Below, one piece after another: positions 1 to 6,681 of a stretch of 12,603 nt of DNA (its first letter is position 1; the number at the start of each line of letters is the position of its first letter). Source of the DNA: Streptococcaceae bacterium (GTDB lineage: Bacteria > Bacillota > Bacilli > Lactobacillales > Streptococcaceae); assembly GCA_902836505.1 (NCBI GenBank), contig CADFQU010000009.1, positions 1-12,603 of the forward strand, in the 5' to 3' direction. A program made the translations under genes and the position numbers. A model generated the notes under the pieces. It saw only the letters and a list, made by a program, of their open reading frames with translations, ran no database searches and had not been told where the DNA came from.

Positions 1-24
1 AACACTTGTGAAAGGAAAAAAAGA

Positions 25-942
25 ATGTCAGATTTAAAAAAATATGAAGGAGTCATCCCGGCTTTTTATGCCTGTTATGATGACCAAGGAGAAATTAGCC
101 CGGAGCGGGTACGTGCGCTGGTAGAATATTTTATCGCGAAAGGTGTGCAGGGCTTGTATGTCAACGGATCCTCCGGCGAATGTATTTACCAGAGCGTGGC
201 CGATCGCAAGCTAGTCTTGGAAGAAGTCATGGCAGTGGCTAAAGGGAAATTGACCATCATCGCTCACGTAGCCTGCAATAACACCAAGGATAGCGTGGAA
301 TTGGCACGACATGCAGAAGAACTAGGAGTAGATGCCATTGCGGCCATTCCGCCTATTTACTTCCGCTTGCCAGAATATAGTGTCGCCCACTACTGGAATG
401 AAATCAGCGCAGCAGCGCCAAACACAGACTTTGTTATCTACAATATCCCGCAATTAGCAGGAGTGGCTTTGACACCGAGTCTTTATAAAGAAATGTTGAA
501 AAACCCACGGGTCATTGGGGTGAAAAACTCTTCTATGCCTGTGCAGGATATTCAAACCTTTGCTTCTTTAGGTGGTGAAGACCATATCGTCTTCAATGGT
601 CCGGATGAGCAATTCTTAGGTGGCCGTCTGATGGGAGCAGGAGCGGGTATTGGAGGCACTTATGGTGCCATGCCTGAGCTCTTCTTGAAACTCAATCAAT
701 TGATTGCGGACAAGGACTTGGAGACTGCGCGTGCCTTGCAGTTTGCCATCAATGGTATCATCGGAGTCTTGACGTCTGCTCATGGAAACATGTATGGAGT
801 CATTAAAGAAGTCTTGCGGATCAATGAAGGTCTAGAACTGGGATCTGTTCGGAGTCCATTAACTCCAGTAACTGAAGCAGACCAGGAAGTAGTTCAAAAG
901 GCAGCTAGTTTAATCCGTGAAGTCAAGGAACGTTTTCTTTAA
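25..942 (+). CDS. nanA: N-acetylneuraminate lyase (sialic acid aldolase)
   Basis: Cytoplasmic class I aldolase of the DHDPS/NAL family that splits N-acetylneuraminate into N-acetylmannosamine and pyruvate, the first step of sialic-acid catabolism. The 305-residue protein has the usual family length and a single TIM-barrel domain. Visible landmarks are the carboxylate-binding GSSGE motif (residues 48-52), the catalytic tyrosine in VIYNIP (Tyr139), the Schiff-base lysine in GVKNSS (Lys167), and the glycine-rich stretch ending GIGGTYG (about 208-214). The ATG follows AAAGGA at 11-16 with 8-base spacing. The next gene starts 30 bases downstream, so the two are probably one transcript whose promoter lies left of the window. 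In streptococci the name nanA is also used for neuraminidase A; this gene is the lyase. DHDPS-like paralogues acting on other 2-keto acids are the alternative, but the neighbouring sugar kinase and RpiR regulator favour sialic acid. Confidence 0.93.
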   Translation: MSDLKKYEGVIPAFYACYDDQGEISPERVRALVEYFIAKGVQGLYVNGSSGECIYQSVADRKLVLEEVMAVAKGKLTIIAHVACNNTKDSVELARHAEELGVDAIAAIPPIYFRLPEYSVAHYWNEISAAAPNTDFVIYNIPQLAGVALTPSLYKEMLKNPRVIGVKNSSMPVQDIQTFASLGGEDHIVFNGPDEQFLGGRLMGAGAGIGGTYGAMPELFLKLNQLIADKDLETARALQFAINGIIGVLTSAHGNMYGVIKEVLRINEGLELGSVRSPLTPVTEADQEVVQKAASLIREVKERFL

Positions 943-960
943 AAAGGAATGGAAATCGGA

Positions 961-969
961 AAGGAGAGG
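961..969 (+). promoter_or_regulatory. Ribosome binding site that fixes the ROK kinase start
   Basis: AAGGAGAGG lies with ordinary spacing before the ATG at 973. An in-frame upstream ATG at 949 directly abuts AAAGGA at 943-948 with no spacer, so it is a poor start. The protein from 973 begins immediately before the conserved N-terminal phosphate-binding motif. Confidence 0.8.
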
Positions 970-972
970 TGT

Positions 973-1866
973 ATGGCCTATTACCTAGCGATTGATATCG
1001 GTGGGACCAATATTAAATATGGTCTGATTGATGAAGCAGAGAATTTGATTGAGTCGCATGAAATGCCGACAGAAGCTGAAAAAGGGGGACCTGGAATTCT
1101 AGGGAAAACCAAAGCTTTAGTAGAATCTTACCTCCAAGAAAATAATATTCTTGGAGTCTGTATTTCGTCAGCTGGCATGGTTGATCCCGATAAGGGGGAA
1201 ATCTTTTATGCGGGTCCTCAGATTCCCAATTATGCGGGAACTCAGTTTAAAAAAGAAATTGAGGAAACCTTTCACATTCCCTGCGAGATTGAAAATGACG
1301 TCAACTGTGCTGGTTTAGCAGAAGTCATGTCAGGGAATGGCCAGGGTGCCCAAGTTGCTGTCTGTTTAACAGTCGGCACTGGAATTGGTGGCTGTCTCTT
1401 GATCAATGGGGAGATTTTCCATGGCTTTAGCAATTCTGCCTGCGAGGTAGGTTACCTTCATCTTCAAGATGGTGCCTTCCAAGATTTGGCCTCGACGACG
1501 GCTTTGGTTGAATATGTTGCCAAGCAGCATGGAGATCTTGTTGAACAATGGAGTGGTCGTCGTATTTTCAAGGAAGCGACCCAAGGAAATACCATCTGTA
1601 TGGCAGGAATCGATCGCATGGTCGACTACCTAGGTAAGGGGCTTGCCAATATCTGTTATGTTGTCAATCCTCAAGTGGTCATTCTTGGTGGTGGGGTCAT
1701 GGGACAGGAAGCGATATTGAAACCAAAAATTTCAGCCGCCCTCAAAGACTCCCTCGTTCCCAGCCTTGCAGACAAAACACAATTGGAGTTTGCGCATCAT
1801 CAAAATACGGCGGGGATGATAGGAGCTTACTACCATTTCAAGCAACAGCAAGCTAGACGCAATTAA
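973..1866 (+). CDS. ROK-family sugar kinase, probable N-acetylmannosamine kinase
   Basis: Cytoplasmic ATP-dependent hexose or hexosamine kinase of 297 residues. Position directly after the sialate lyase suggests that it phosphorylates N-acetylmannosamine to ManNAc-6-P, the second step of the pathway; that is inference from context. The actin-like fold motifs are clear: phosphate-1 loop DIGGTNIK (8-15), CISSAGMVD (63-71), the catalytic aspartate in ENDVNCAG (Asp109), phosphate-2 loop TVGTGIGG (133-140), and the adenosine region VNPQVVILGGGV (231-242). The classical ROK zinc site is missing: where EIGH is expected the protein has EVGY (158-161), and the following CxCGxxGC cluster is absent. Zinc-less ROK proteins exist, so this does not imply a dead enzyme, but it makes substrate assignment by homology less certain. 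The gene ends just before the hairpin element at 1871. A kinase for glucose, fructose or another hexosamine remains possible. Confidence 0.85.
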   Translation: MAYYLAIDIGGTNIKYGLIDEAENLIESHEMPTEAEKGGPGILGKTKALVESYLQENNILGVCISSAGMVDPDKGEIFYAGPQIPNYAGTQFKKEIEETFHIPCEIENDVNCAGLAEVMSGNGQGAQVAVCLTVGTGIGGCLLINGEIFHGFSNSACEVGYLHLQDGAFQDLASTTALVEYVAKQHGDLVEQWSGRRIFKEATQGNTICMAGIDRMVDYLGKGLANICYVVNPQVVILGGGVMGQEAILKPKISAALKDSLVPSLADKTQLEFAHHQNTAGMIGAYYHFKQQQARRN

Positions 1867-1875
1867 ATCGAAAAG

Positions 1876-1901
1876 AGGCTGGGACAAAAGTCCCAGCCTT
1901 T
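1876..1901. terminator. Hairpin at the end of the nan genes, possibly bidirectional
   Basis: A perfect ten-pair stem with an AAAA loop starts ten bases after the ROK kinase stop codon. On the plus strand only TTT follows. On the minus strand the stem is followed by CTTTTCGATTT, a better U-tract. It could stop readthrough in both directions. Confidence 0.6.
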
Positions 1902-1986
1902 GCATTGTCGAGCAAGACGCAGTGGTTGAATGGGCTCTACTACGCTGCTTTCATCAGCTTTTATAGCCCTACTCAACTGTGCGGAG

Positions 1987-2043
1987 GTGGGACGACGAAA
2001 TCGAATTCTAACGAATGACCGATTTCTGTCCCACTCTCTTTTT
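1987..2043 (+). terminator. Long hairpin plus T-run, terminator for the nan transcript
   Basis: The outer GTGGGAC/GTCCCAC and inner GAAATCG/CGATTTC pairs form a long imperfect stem. An apical ATTC/GAAT stem (2005-2008 with 2013-2016) closes a TAAC loop. The stem is followed by CTCTCTTTTTG, giving five Ts at 2039-2043. It forms the right edge of the structured element. Confidence 0.55.
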
Positions 2044-2045
2044 GT

Positions 2046-2092
2046 GGAAAAGAAAAACCAGGTGCCGAAGGCAAAAGCCCTTGGCGCCTGGT
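2046..2092 (-). terminator. Rho-independent terminator of the RpiR-type regulator gene
   Basis: On the minus strand, just past the regulator stop codon at 2107, the arms at 2083-2092 and 2057-2066 pair over ten positions (ACCAGGTGCC with GGCGCCTGGT, one G-U). An inner GGC/GCC stem closes around AAAA. A minus-strand T-rich tail follows, complementary to AAAAGAAAAA at about 2048-2057. The plus-strand side has no T-run, so the direction is clear. Confidence 0.8.
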
Positions 2093-2106
2093 GATACATA
2101 TGGAGA

Positions 2107-2946
2107 CTACCGTCTACGTGAATCGTAGCCATTGAGTTTTTTGTTTTCCCAATAGCTATTGAAAATTTTCTCTTTGCGCTCCCGATCCATTTCAAGAAAG
2201 TGAGCGTAGATTAAATCAATCGTGGTTAAGAACGGAAGGGTCGCCGTAATACGGTCAATATAGGTGCTTCCAGGTAGGGGAGCAACTGGTAAAATTTCCG
2301 TAAAGTCATCTTTGATAGCGTCTGGTTGAGCAGTAAGAAGAACGGTTTTTGCTCCCATTTCTTGAGCATCCAGGAGGCTATGGATAATCGAGCGTGTGGT
2401 TCCCGACAGAGAGAAGGCAATGACCAGACAGGATTTATCCAAGATACTGGTCGTCCATGCAAAGCCGTCTTGATCGGTTAAGGCCTCGCAAACAACGCCC
2501 AATCGGAGGAAGCGAAGTTTCATCTCGGAGGCGACTAGACCCGAGCTTCCTTTTCCAAAGAAGTAGACCCGATCTGCTTGCGTGATTAAGTTAGCGACTT
2601 CTTTGATTTGGTCATCTTTTGCTAGGATTTCTGTAGCCTGAAGGACCTGCTGGTAGCGACGCAAGACATCCTGGGTTAATTCGTCGTGCGGGGATTGTTG
2701 CTTTTGAGATTTGGTTTCTTCGTTAAAGTGATAAATAAATTCACGGTAGCCTGTGAAGCCACACTTTTGGGAAAAACGGGTCAAAGCAGCTTTTGATACA
2801 TGCAACAGTTCCGTCACTCTAGACGAGGAAAGAGAGTGTTGCTGTGCTTCAGGAGATAAAAAATAGCGGGCGATGTCTAACTCTAGCTCCGTCATTTCTT
2901 CTTGATGGCTCTTAATAATGCTTCGGAGATCACGATCTTGTTTCAC
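2107..2946 (-). CDS. RpiR-family transcriptional regulator (HTH plus SIS domain)
   Basis: DNA-binding regulator of 279 residues that probably senses a phosphorylated amino sugar. The N-terminal HTH_6 domain covers about residues 1-77, with the recognition region VSKAALTRFSQKCGF at 50-64. The C-terminal SIS phosphosugar domain spans about 105-250, with FFGKGSSGLVASEMKLR (129-145) and AFSLSGTTRSII (177-188) as its ligand-binding loops. It faces the nan genes convergently and the ATPase operon divergently. Control of the sialate genes, with a ligand such as ManNAc-6-P, is the natural inference. Start choice: GTG at 2946 follows AAAGGAGG (2953-2960) with six-base spacing. A longer frame from GTG 3003 would add 19 unlike residues, lacks a ribosome binding site and begins upstream of the predicted transcription start. 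No gene symbol is given because streptococci carry several RpiR paralogues near sialic-acid loci. Confidence 0.88.
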   Translation of the reverse strand: MKQDRDLRSIIKSHQEEMTELELDIARYFLSPEAQQHSLSSSRVTELLHVSKAALTRFSQKCGFTGYREFIYHFNEETKSQKQQSPHDELTQDVLRRYQQVLQATEILAKDDQIKEVANLITQADRVYFFGKGSSGLVASEMKLRFLRLGVVCEALTDQDGFAWTTSILDKSCLVIAFSLSGTTRSIIHSLLDAQEMGAKTVLLTAQPDAIKDDFTEILPVAPLPGSTYIDRITATLPFLTTIDLIYAHFLEMDRERKEKIFNSYWENKKLNGYDSRRR

Positions 2947-2952
2947 AGCAGT

Positions 2953-2960
2953 CCTCCTTT
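2953..2960 (-). promoter_or_regulatory. Ribosome binding site that fixes the regulator start at GTG 2946
   Basis: Minus-strand AAAGGAGG, six bases before GTG 2946, is a near-perfect match to the 16S rRNA 3' end. It decides in favour of a 279-residue product. Confidence 0.8.
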
Positions 2961-3003
2961 CAACCGAGGTTACACCCGGAGAAAATCCTATAATATATTT
3001 CAC

Positions 3004-3032
3004 AGTATAACATAAAAAACCGGGATATACAA
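3004..3032 (-). promoter_or_regulatory. Promoter of the RpiR-type regulator gene
   Basis: The minus strand reads TTGTAT (3027-3032), a 17-base spacer, then TATACT (3004-3009) preceded by TG at the extended -10 position. Transcription would start near 2997, leaving a leader of about 50 bases before GTG 2946. Confidence 0.65.
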
Positions 3033-3086
3033 GTAATACGACCAGCGAACGACTGAAAGAAGGAACAGAATTAGCATCTTTTTTGA

Positions 3087-3109
3087 AACAATTTTGTTAC
3101 AAAAATAAC
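3087..3109. promoter_or_regulatory. Overlapping short palindromes between divergent promoters, possible operator
   Basis: AACAA (3087-3091) and TTGTT (3094-3098) form an inverted repeat with a two-base centre. GTTA (3096-3099) and TAAC (3106-3109) form a second one overlapping it. They lie between the regulator promoter and the ATPase promoter, where a shared operator would be expected. The arms are short and the region is A/T-rich, so chance is a real alternative. Confidence 0.25.
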
Positions 3110-3132
3110 CTCTGGAAACAAAGGAAAGACAC

Positions 3133-3161
3133 TGAAAAAAGTTGATGAAATATGTTATAAT
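3133..3161 (+). promoter_or_regulatory. Promoter of the V-type ATPase operon
   Basis: A consensus extended -10, TGTTATAAT (TG at 3153-3154, TATAAT at 3156-3161), has only a weak -35 candidate, TGAAAA at 3133-3138, 17 bases upstream. An extended -10 promoter can work without a good -35. The start would fall near 3168, giving a leader of about 45 bases before the first ATPase gene. Confidence 0.75.
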
Positions 3162-3165
3162 TTAC

Positions 3166-3187
3166 ACAAGAATTTGTTCCTTCTTGT
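3166..3187. promoter_or_regulatory. Inverted repeat at the predicted ATPase transcription start
   Basis: ACAAGAA (3166-3172) and TTCTTGT (3181-3187) are perfect seven-base arms around an eight-base centre, placed from about the +1 position into the leader. It could be a repressor operator or a short 5' hairpin in the mRNA. The sequence shows only the symmetry. Confidence 0.4.
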
Positions 3188-3198
3188 AGAGGAATAGG

Positions 3199-3207
3199 TA
3201 AGGAGGT
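3199..3207 (+). promoter_or_regulatory. Consensus ribosome binding site of the first ATPase gene
   Basis: TAAGGAGGT matches the anti-Shine-Dalgarno sequence fully. Its distance favours ATG 3214 over the in-frame GTG at 3211, which would be only four bases from the GGAGG core. Confidence 0.8.
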
Positions 3208-3213
3208 GGAGTG

Positions 3214-3537
3214 ATGGCCAACGCAACTCTCGAAATGATGCAAGAGATTGAAATGGCGGCAGAAGCCGTTGTAGCAAGTTACGAGGATCAGGTCCAAGAT
3301 TTGCGCCAACAGCTAGGTGATCACCTACAGGAGATAGCAGCATCCTATGACAAAGAGACTGCTAAGCTGGTTGCAGAGCGGGAAGAGTCCTCGAAAGCGA
3401 CGATTGCTAGCTTGGAAGCAGACCTGGAAGTGACCAGTCAACGCAATGACGAAAAGGTGCAGCAAGCCATGACAGATAAGCGCGCAGCTTTGGTAGACGA
3501 AATTGTAGAAAAGGTGGTAGCAACCTATGGCAATTAG
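3214..3537 (+). CDS. ntpF: V/A-type ATPase peripheral-stalk subunit (G/H type, NtpF-like)
   Basis: A small, highly charged protein of 107 residues, Ala/Glu/Gln-rich and almost wholly predicted alpha helix from about 5 to 100. It has no membrane segment or cysteine. In E. hirae the first ntp gene encodes such a coiled-coil protein, which pairs with subunit E to make the peripheral stalks holding the catalytic head against rotation. The assignment rests on size, composition and position as first gene of an otherwise complete F-I-K-E-C-G-A-B-D order, because the sequence itself is poorly conserved. The protein ends in Tyr-Gly-Asn, and the start of ntpI is nested in these codons with an 11-base overlap, so translation is probably coupled. 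Note the naming: E. hirae NtpF is the G/H-type stalk protein, not the F subunit of general V-ATPase nomenclature. Confidence 0.8.
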   Translation: MANATLEMMQEIEMAAEAVVASYEDQVQDLRQQLGDHLQEIAASYDKETAKLVAEREESSKATIASLEADLEVTSQRNDEKVQQAMTDKRAALVDEIVEKVVATYGN

Positions 3538-5476
3538 TCCAATGCAACACCTTTCTCTGGTTTTGCCCACAAATCTAATGGACGAGCTTCTCTTGTCGCT
3601 CCAGTCAGAGGAATCCGTCCAAATCTATGATTTGAGCGAGCAAGAGGATTGGCAAGTTGCCTTTCAGACGAGTGATGGGTCCAAAGGATCTGCTCTAAGA
3701 ATGGATGAACTAAGACGTCGGGAAGAGCAGTTAGAAAAGGCTATTCAGGCCCTGGAGCCTTTTATTCCTCAGAAGAAGGGATTAGAAAAACTTAAAGAAG
3801 CTCCCTTGTCCTTGTCTTTTCACGATTTAGAATCTCATGGGGTCATCCGTGATGAGCAACGTCTTTTACAGTCCGTACAAAAACAATTGGCTGTCTTAGC
3901 AAAGGCTCGGGATCGCATCCAGCAAGCCCAAGAGGAAATTGTCTCTTTAGAAAAATGGGCAGGCTTGACGACAACGCCAGACCAGATCAAAGGTTTCCGT
4001 TATGTTCGTGGCTTAATCGGTACCATTCCGAATAGTGAACAGGATCAGGCGCGACAAGCCTTGCTAGCTCATCCAGATGTAGAGGTCGATGTGGTCTTCA
4101 GCTCGGAAACGGAGCATGGGGTGGTAGTCTTGTATAAGTCTGGGGATTTAACAGACCTTCAAGATACGCTGACCAGTTCGCATTTCAAAGAGTTTGACTA
4201 CCAAGGAGAGACGCTACCAAAAGAACGTTTGGAGCAACTCAAGAGAGAGATCAAAGAACAAGGTGCTGTCGAAGCAGCTACTTTGGAAACGCTCAGTCAA
4301 GCCAAGGAAGACCTCAACCAGCTCAAGTATCAACTTGATTATGTCTTGAGTCTAGGGGCCCGGGAAGAGGCCAAAGGCTCACTTGCCAGTACAGCCCATT
4401 TGGTTGCCCTAGAGGGGTGGATTGAAACTGCTCAACTCGATGCTTTAAAGGACAAACTTCAAAGGGAATTTGGGAACCAAGTCGTCTTGCAGACGCGAGA
4501 GGTTAACCAAGAAGAATGGGACCAGGTACCCATCAAGCTGAAAAACAATGCCTTGGTGGAGCCCTTCGAGTTAGTGACGGAGATGTATGCCCTGCCCAAG
4601 TATTACGAGAAAGATCCGACGCCAATCGTCTCTCTCTTCTACTTTGTTTTCTTTGGCATGATGGTAGCAGATATCGGCTATGGTCTCTTGTTGACGTTGG
4701 CAACTGGATTTGCTCTAAAGGCCTTCCAGCTTCAGCCGAGCGCAGCAAAAAACCTTCGCTTTTTCTGCCTCTTAGGAATCTCGGTAGCCCTTTGGGGAGT
4801 CGTATATGGTTCCTTCTTCGGTTTTGAGATGCCCTTTGCTTTAATCAGTACGACCACCAATGCTATGACCATCTTGATCCTATCGGTTGTCTTTGGTTTC
4901 ATCACCGTTTTGGTCGGCCTTTTCCTAGGAGGGATGAAAAATGTCCGCCTGAAAGACTACACCGAAGCCTACAATGCAGGCTTTGCCTGGGTCTTGATTT
5001 TATTGGGCTTGATGCTCTTAGCAGTCGGAAATATCCTACCAGGCTTATCCTACCTAGTCCCCATTGGCCAGTGGCTAGCTATTCTCAATGCGATAGGGAT
5101 TCTGGTGGTGTCCATTGTCAGTGCTAAGAAATTATCAGGATTAGCAGCAGGTTTGTTTAACCTCTACAATGTTAGTGGCTATGTCGGAGACTTGGTCAGC
5201 TTTACCCGTTTGATGGCGCTCGGTTTATCTGGGGCCAGCATCGGTTCTGCCTTTAACCTGATTGTCAATCTCTTCCCGACTCTGGGACGGTTCACAGTCG
5301 GCCTTGTCCTCTTTGTCCTTCTCCATGCTATCAACATGTTCCTCTCCTTCTTATCAGGCTATGTGCATGGGGCTCGTTTGATTTTTGTCGAGTTCTTTGG
5401 CAAGTTCTACGAGGGTGGTGGCAAACCCTTCCGACCTCTAAAACCGTCGGAACGCTATGTCAAAACAAAAAAATAA
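3527..5476 (+). CDS. ntpI: V/A-type ATPase membrane subunit I (a-subunit)
   Basis: Stator membrane subunit of 649 residues that supplies the two ion half-channels against the rotor ring. Residues 1 to about 355 form the cytoplasmic part, with coiled-coil stretches near 58-145 and 230-280 that anchor the peripheral stalks. From about 366 to 612 there are roughly eight hydrophobic segments. The essential arginine of this family is recognisable in SFTRLMALGL as Arg561. The strongly conserved C-terminal signature VEFFGKFYEGGGKPFRP occupies 621-637. Its length is close to the 664 residues I recall for E. hirae NtpI. The ATG at 3527 follows AAAAGGTGG at 3509-3517 and overlaps the end of ntpF by 11 bases. 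The frame shows no break. Confidence 0.95.
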   Translation: MAISPMQHLSLVLPTNLMDELLLSLQSEESVQIYDLSEQEDWQVAFQTSDGSKGSALRMDELRRREEQLEKAIQALEPFIPQKKGLEKLKEAPLSLSFHDLESHGVIRDEQRLLQSVQKQLAVLAKARDRIQQAQEEIVSLEKWAGLTTTPDQIKGFRYVRGLIGTIPNSEQDQARQALLAHPDVEVDVVFSSETEHGVVVLYKSGDLTDLQDTLTSSHFKEFDYQGETLPKERLEQLKREIKEQGAVEAATLETLSQAKEDLNQLKYQLDYVLSLGAREEAKGSLASTAHLVALEGWIETAQLDALKDKLQREFGNQVVLQTREVNQEEWDQVPIKLKNNALVEPFELVTEMYALPKYYEKDPTPIVSLFYFVFFGMMVADIGYGLLLTLATGFALKAFQLQPSAAKNLRFFCLLGISVALWGVVYGSFFGFEMPFALISTTTNAMTILILSVVFGFITVLVGLFLGGMKNVRLKDYTEAYNAGFAWVLILLGLMLLAVGNILPGLSYLVPIGQWLAILNAIGILVVSIVSAKKLSGLAAGLFNLYNVSGYVGDLVSFTRLMALGLSGASIGSAFNLIVNLFPTLGRFTVGLVLFVLLHAINMFLSFLSGYVHGARLIFVEFFGKFYEGGGKPFRPLKPSERYVKTKK

Positions 5477-5997
<521 letters not shown>

Positions 5998-6018
5998 TCT
6001 AGACACACCTAAGCCAAA

Positions 6019-6046
6019 GAAGAGGAGGCTTCTCTTCGTCTTTTAT
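6019..6046 (+). terminator. Weak hairpin with T-run after ntpK, possible attenuator
   Basis: GAAGAG (6019-6024) pairs with CTCTTC (6032-6037) around a seven-base loop, followed by GTCTTTTAT. The stem is short and purine-rich. It may stop or process part of the transcript after the first three genes and so raise ntpK relative to later genes; full termination is unlikely because the operon continues. Confidence 0.35.
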
Positions 6047-6082
6047 CGGTGGTGAAGAACTCCAAAGGAGGAAATAAAAACA

Positions 6083-6673
6083 ATGACGGATTATTCCCAA
6101 TTAAAGGACTCCATCCTTGAACAGGCTCATGAAAAAGGCCGGAAATTAGTGGCGGAAGCGACGGCTAAGGTCCAAGCAGAAGCCCAGTTGCAGGAAACTC
6201 GTTTGGTAGAAGAAAAGTTACACCAACGGGCGGTTCAATTGCAGACGATTGAGCGCCACTTGCAACGTGAAAGCCAACAAATCGAAAATCAGAAACGTCA
6301 ATCAACATTGGTCACCAAGCAGCGGGTTTTAAAAGAGCTGTTTGCGGACGCCTACCAGAAAATGGCGACTTGGTCGCGTGAAGAAGAACTTGCATTTCTT
6401 CACCGCGTTCTTCCTCGTTATGCAGACCAAGCAATGGTCTTAACCCTAGGTGCTGTGACGGCAGAAAAACTGACGGATCAAGATCGTCAGGATTTGATAG
6501 AGGCTTATCCACAGCTTCAGTTAGCAAAAGAAACTCTTGCCCAAGAAGCAGGTTTCATCCTTTCCTTTGGCAAAGTGGATGCCAGCTATCTCTACCGTGA
6601 TCTCGTTGATGCTGTACGGGAGGAGCAGAGTTTCCATATGGCAGCTAGCATTTTTAAAGAAGAGAAGAACTAG
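6083..6673 (+). CDS. ntpE: V/A-type ATPase peripheral-stalk subunit E
   Basis: Stalk protein of 196 residues that forms a heterodimer with the NtpF-like protein and links the catalytic head to subunit I. The N-terminal half, about 1-100, is a long charged helix rich in Gln, Glu and Lys. The C-terminal half, about 105-190, is the globular domain that caps the A3B3 head, with the family-typical segment GFILSFGKVDASYLYRDLVD at 152-171. Length is normal (about 190-205 residues in relatives). AAGGAGG at 6065-6071 lies 11 bases before ATG 6083, slightly long. The stop codon TAG at 6671 is shared with the Shine-Dalgarno sequence of ntpC. Confidence 0.92.
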   Translation: MTDYSQLKDSILEQAHEKGRKLVAEATAKVQAEAQLQETRLVEEKLHQRAVQLQTIERHLQRESQQIENQKRQSTLVTKQRVLKELFADAYQKMATWSREEELAFLHRVLPRYADQAMVLTLGAVTAEKLTDQDRQDLIEAYPQLQLAKETLAQEAGFILSFGKVDASYLYRDLVDAVREEQSFHMAASIFKEEKN

Positions 6674-6681
6674 GAGGGCCT

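Larger units (their letters stand above)
1871..2043. repeat. Structured intergenic element with three hairpins, probably a dispersed streptococcal repeat
   Basis: About 170 bases fold as three consecutive hairpins. Stem 1 is AGGCTGGGAC/GTCCCAGCCT, 1876-1885 with 1890-1899, ten perfect pairs around an AAAA loop. Stem 2 pairs CGC 1918-1920 with GCG 1981-1983, then GTTGA 1925-1929 with TCAAC 1973-1977, then GGGCT 1932-1936 with AGCCC 1965-1969, and contains a small inner stem GCTG/CAGC (1944-1947 with 1955-1958). Stem 3 pairs GTGGGAC 1987-1993 with GTCCCAC 2028-2034 and GAAATCG 1997-2003 with CGATTTC 2020-2026. From memory, very similar sequence recurs between genes in mitis- and sanguinis-group streptococci; that needs a search. 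The structure is seen; family membership and any function are inference. The outer hairpins probably act as terminators. Confidence 0.55.

Noticed and set aside
949..972. Earlier in-frame ATG for the ROK kinase
   Set aside because: AAAGGA directly abuts this ATG with no spacer, and the extra eight residues precede the family's normal N-terminus. ATG 973 has a proper ribosome binding site.
1871..2043. Structured element as a metabolite riboswitch
   Set aside because: It lies downstream of the nan genes and between convergent genes, not in a 5' leader, and matches no riboswitch class that I recognise.
1863..2195. A 110-codon minus-strand open frame across the structured intergenic element
   Set aside because: It is built from the hairpin and terminator sequences, overlaps the end of the regulator gene, has no ribosome binding site and encodes no recognisable domain. 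Translations of this repeat are a known kind of false gene.
4516..4827. 103-codon plus-strand frame inside ntpI
   Set aside because: Out-of-frame shadow of the subunit I gene, whose own frame is intact and conserved through this stretch.
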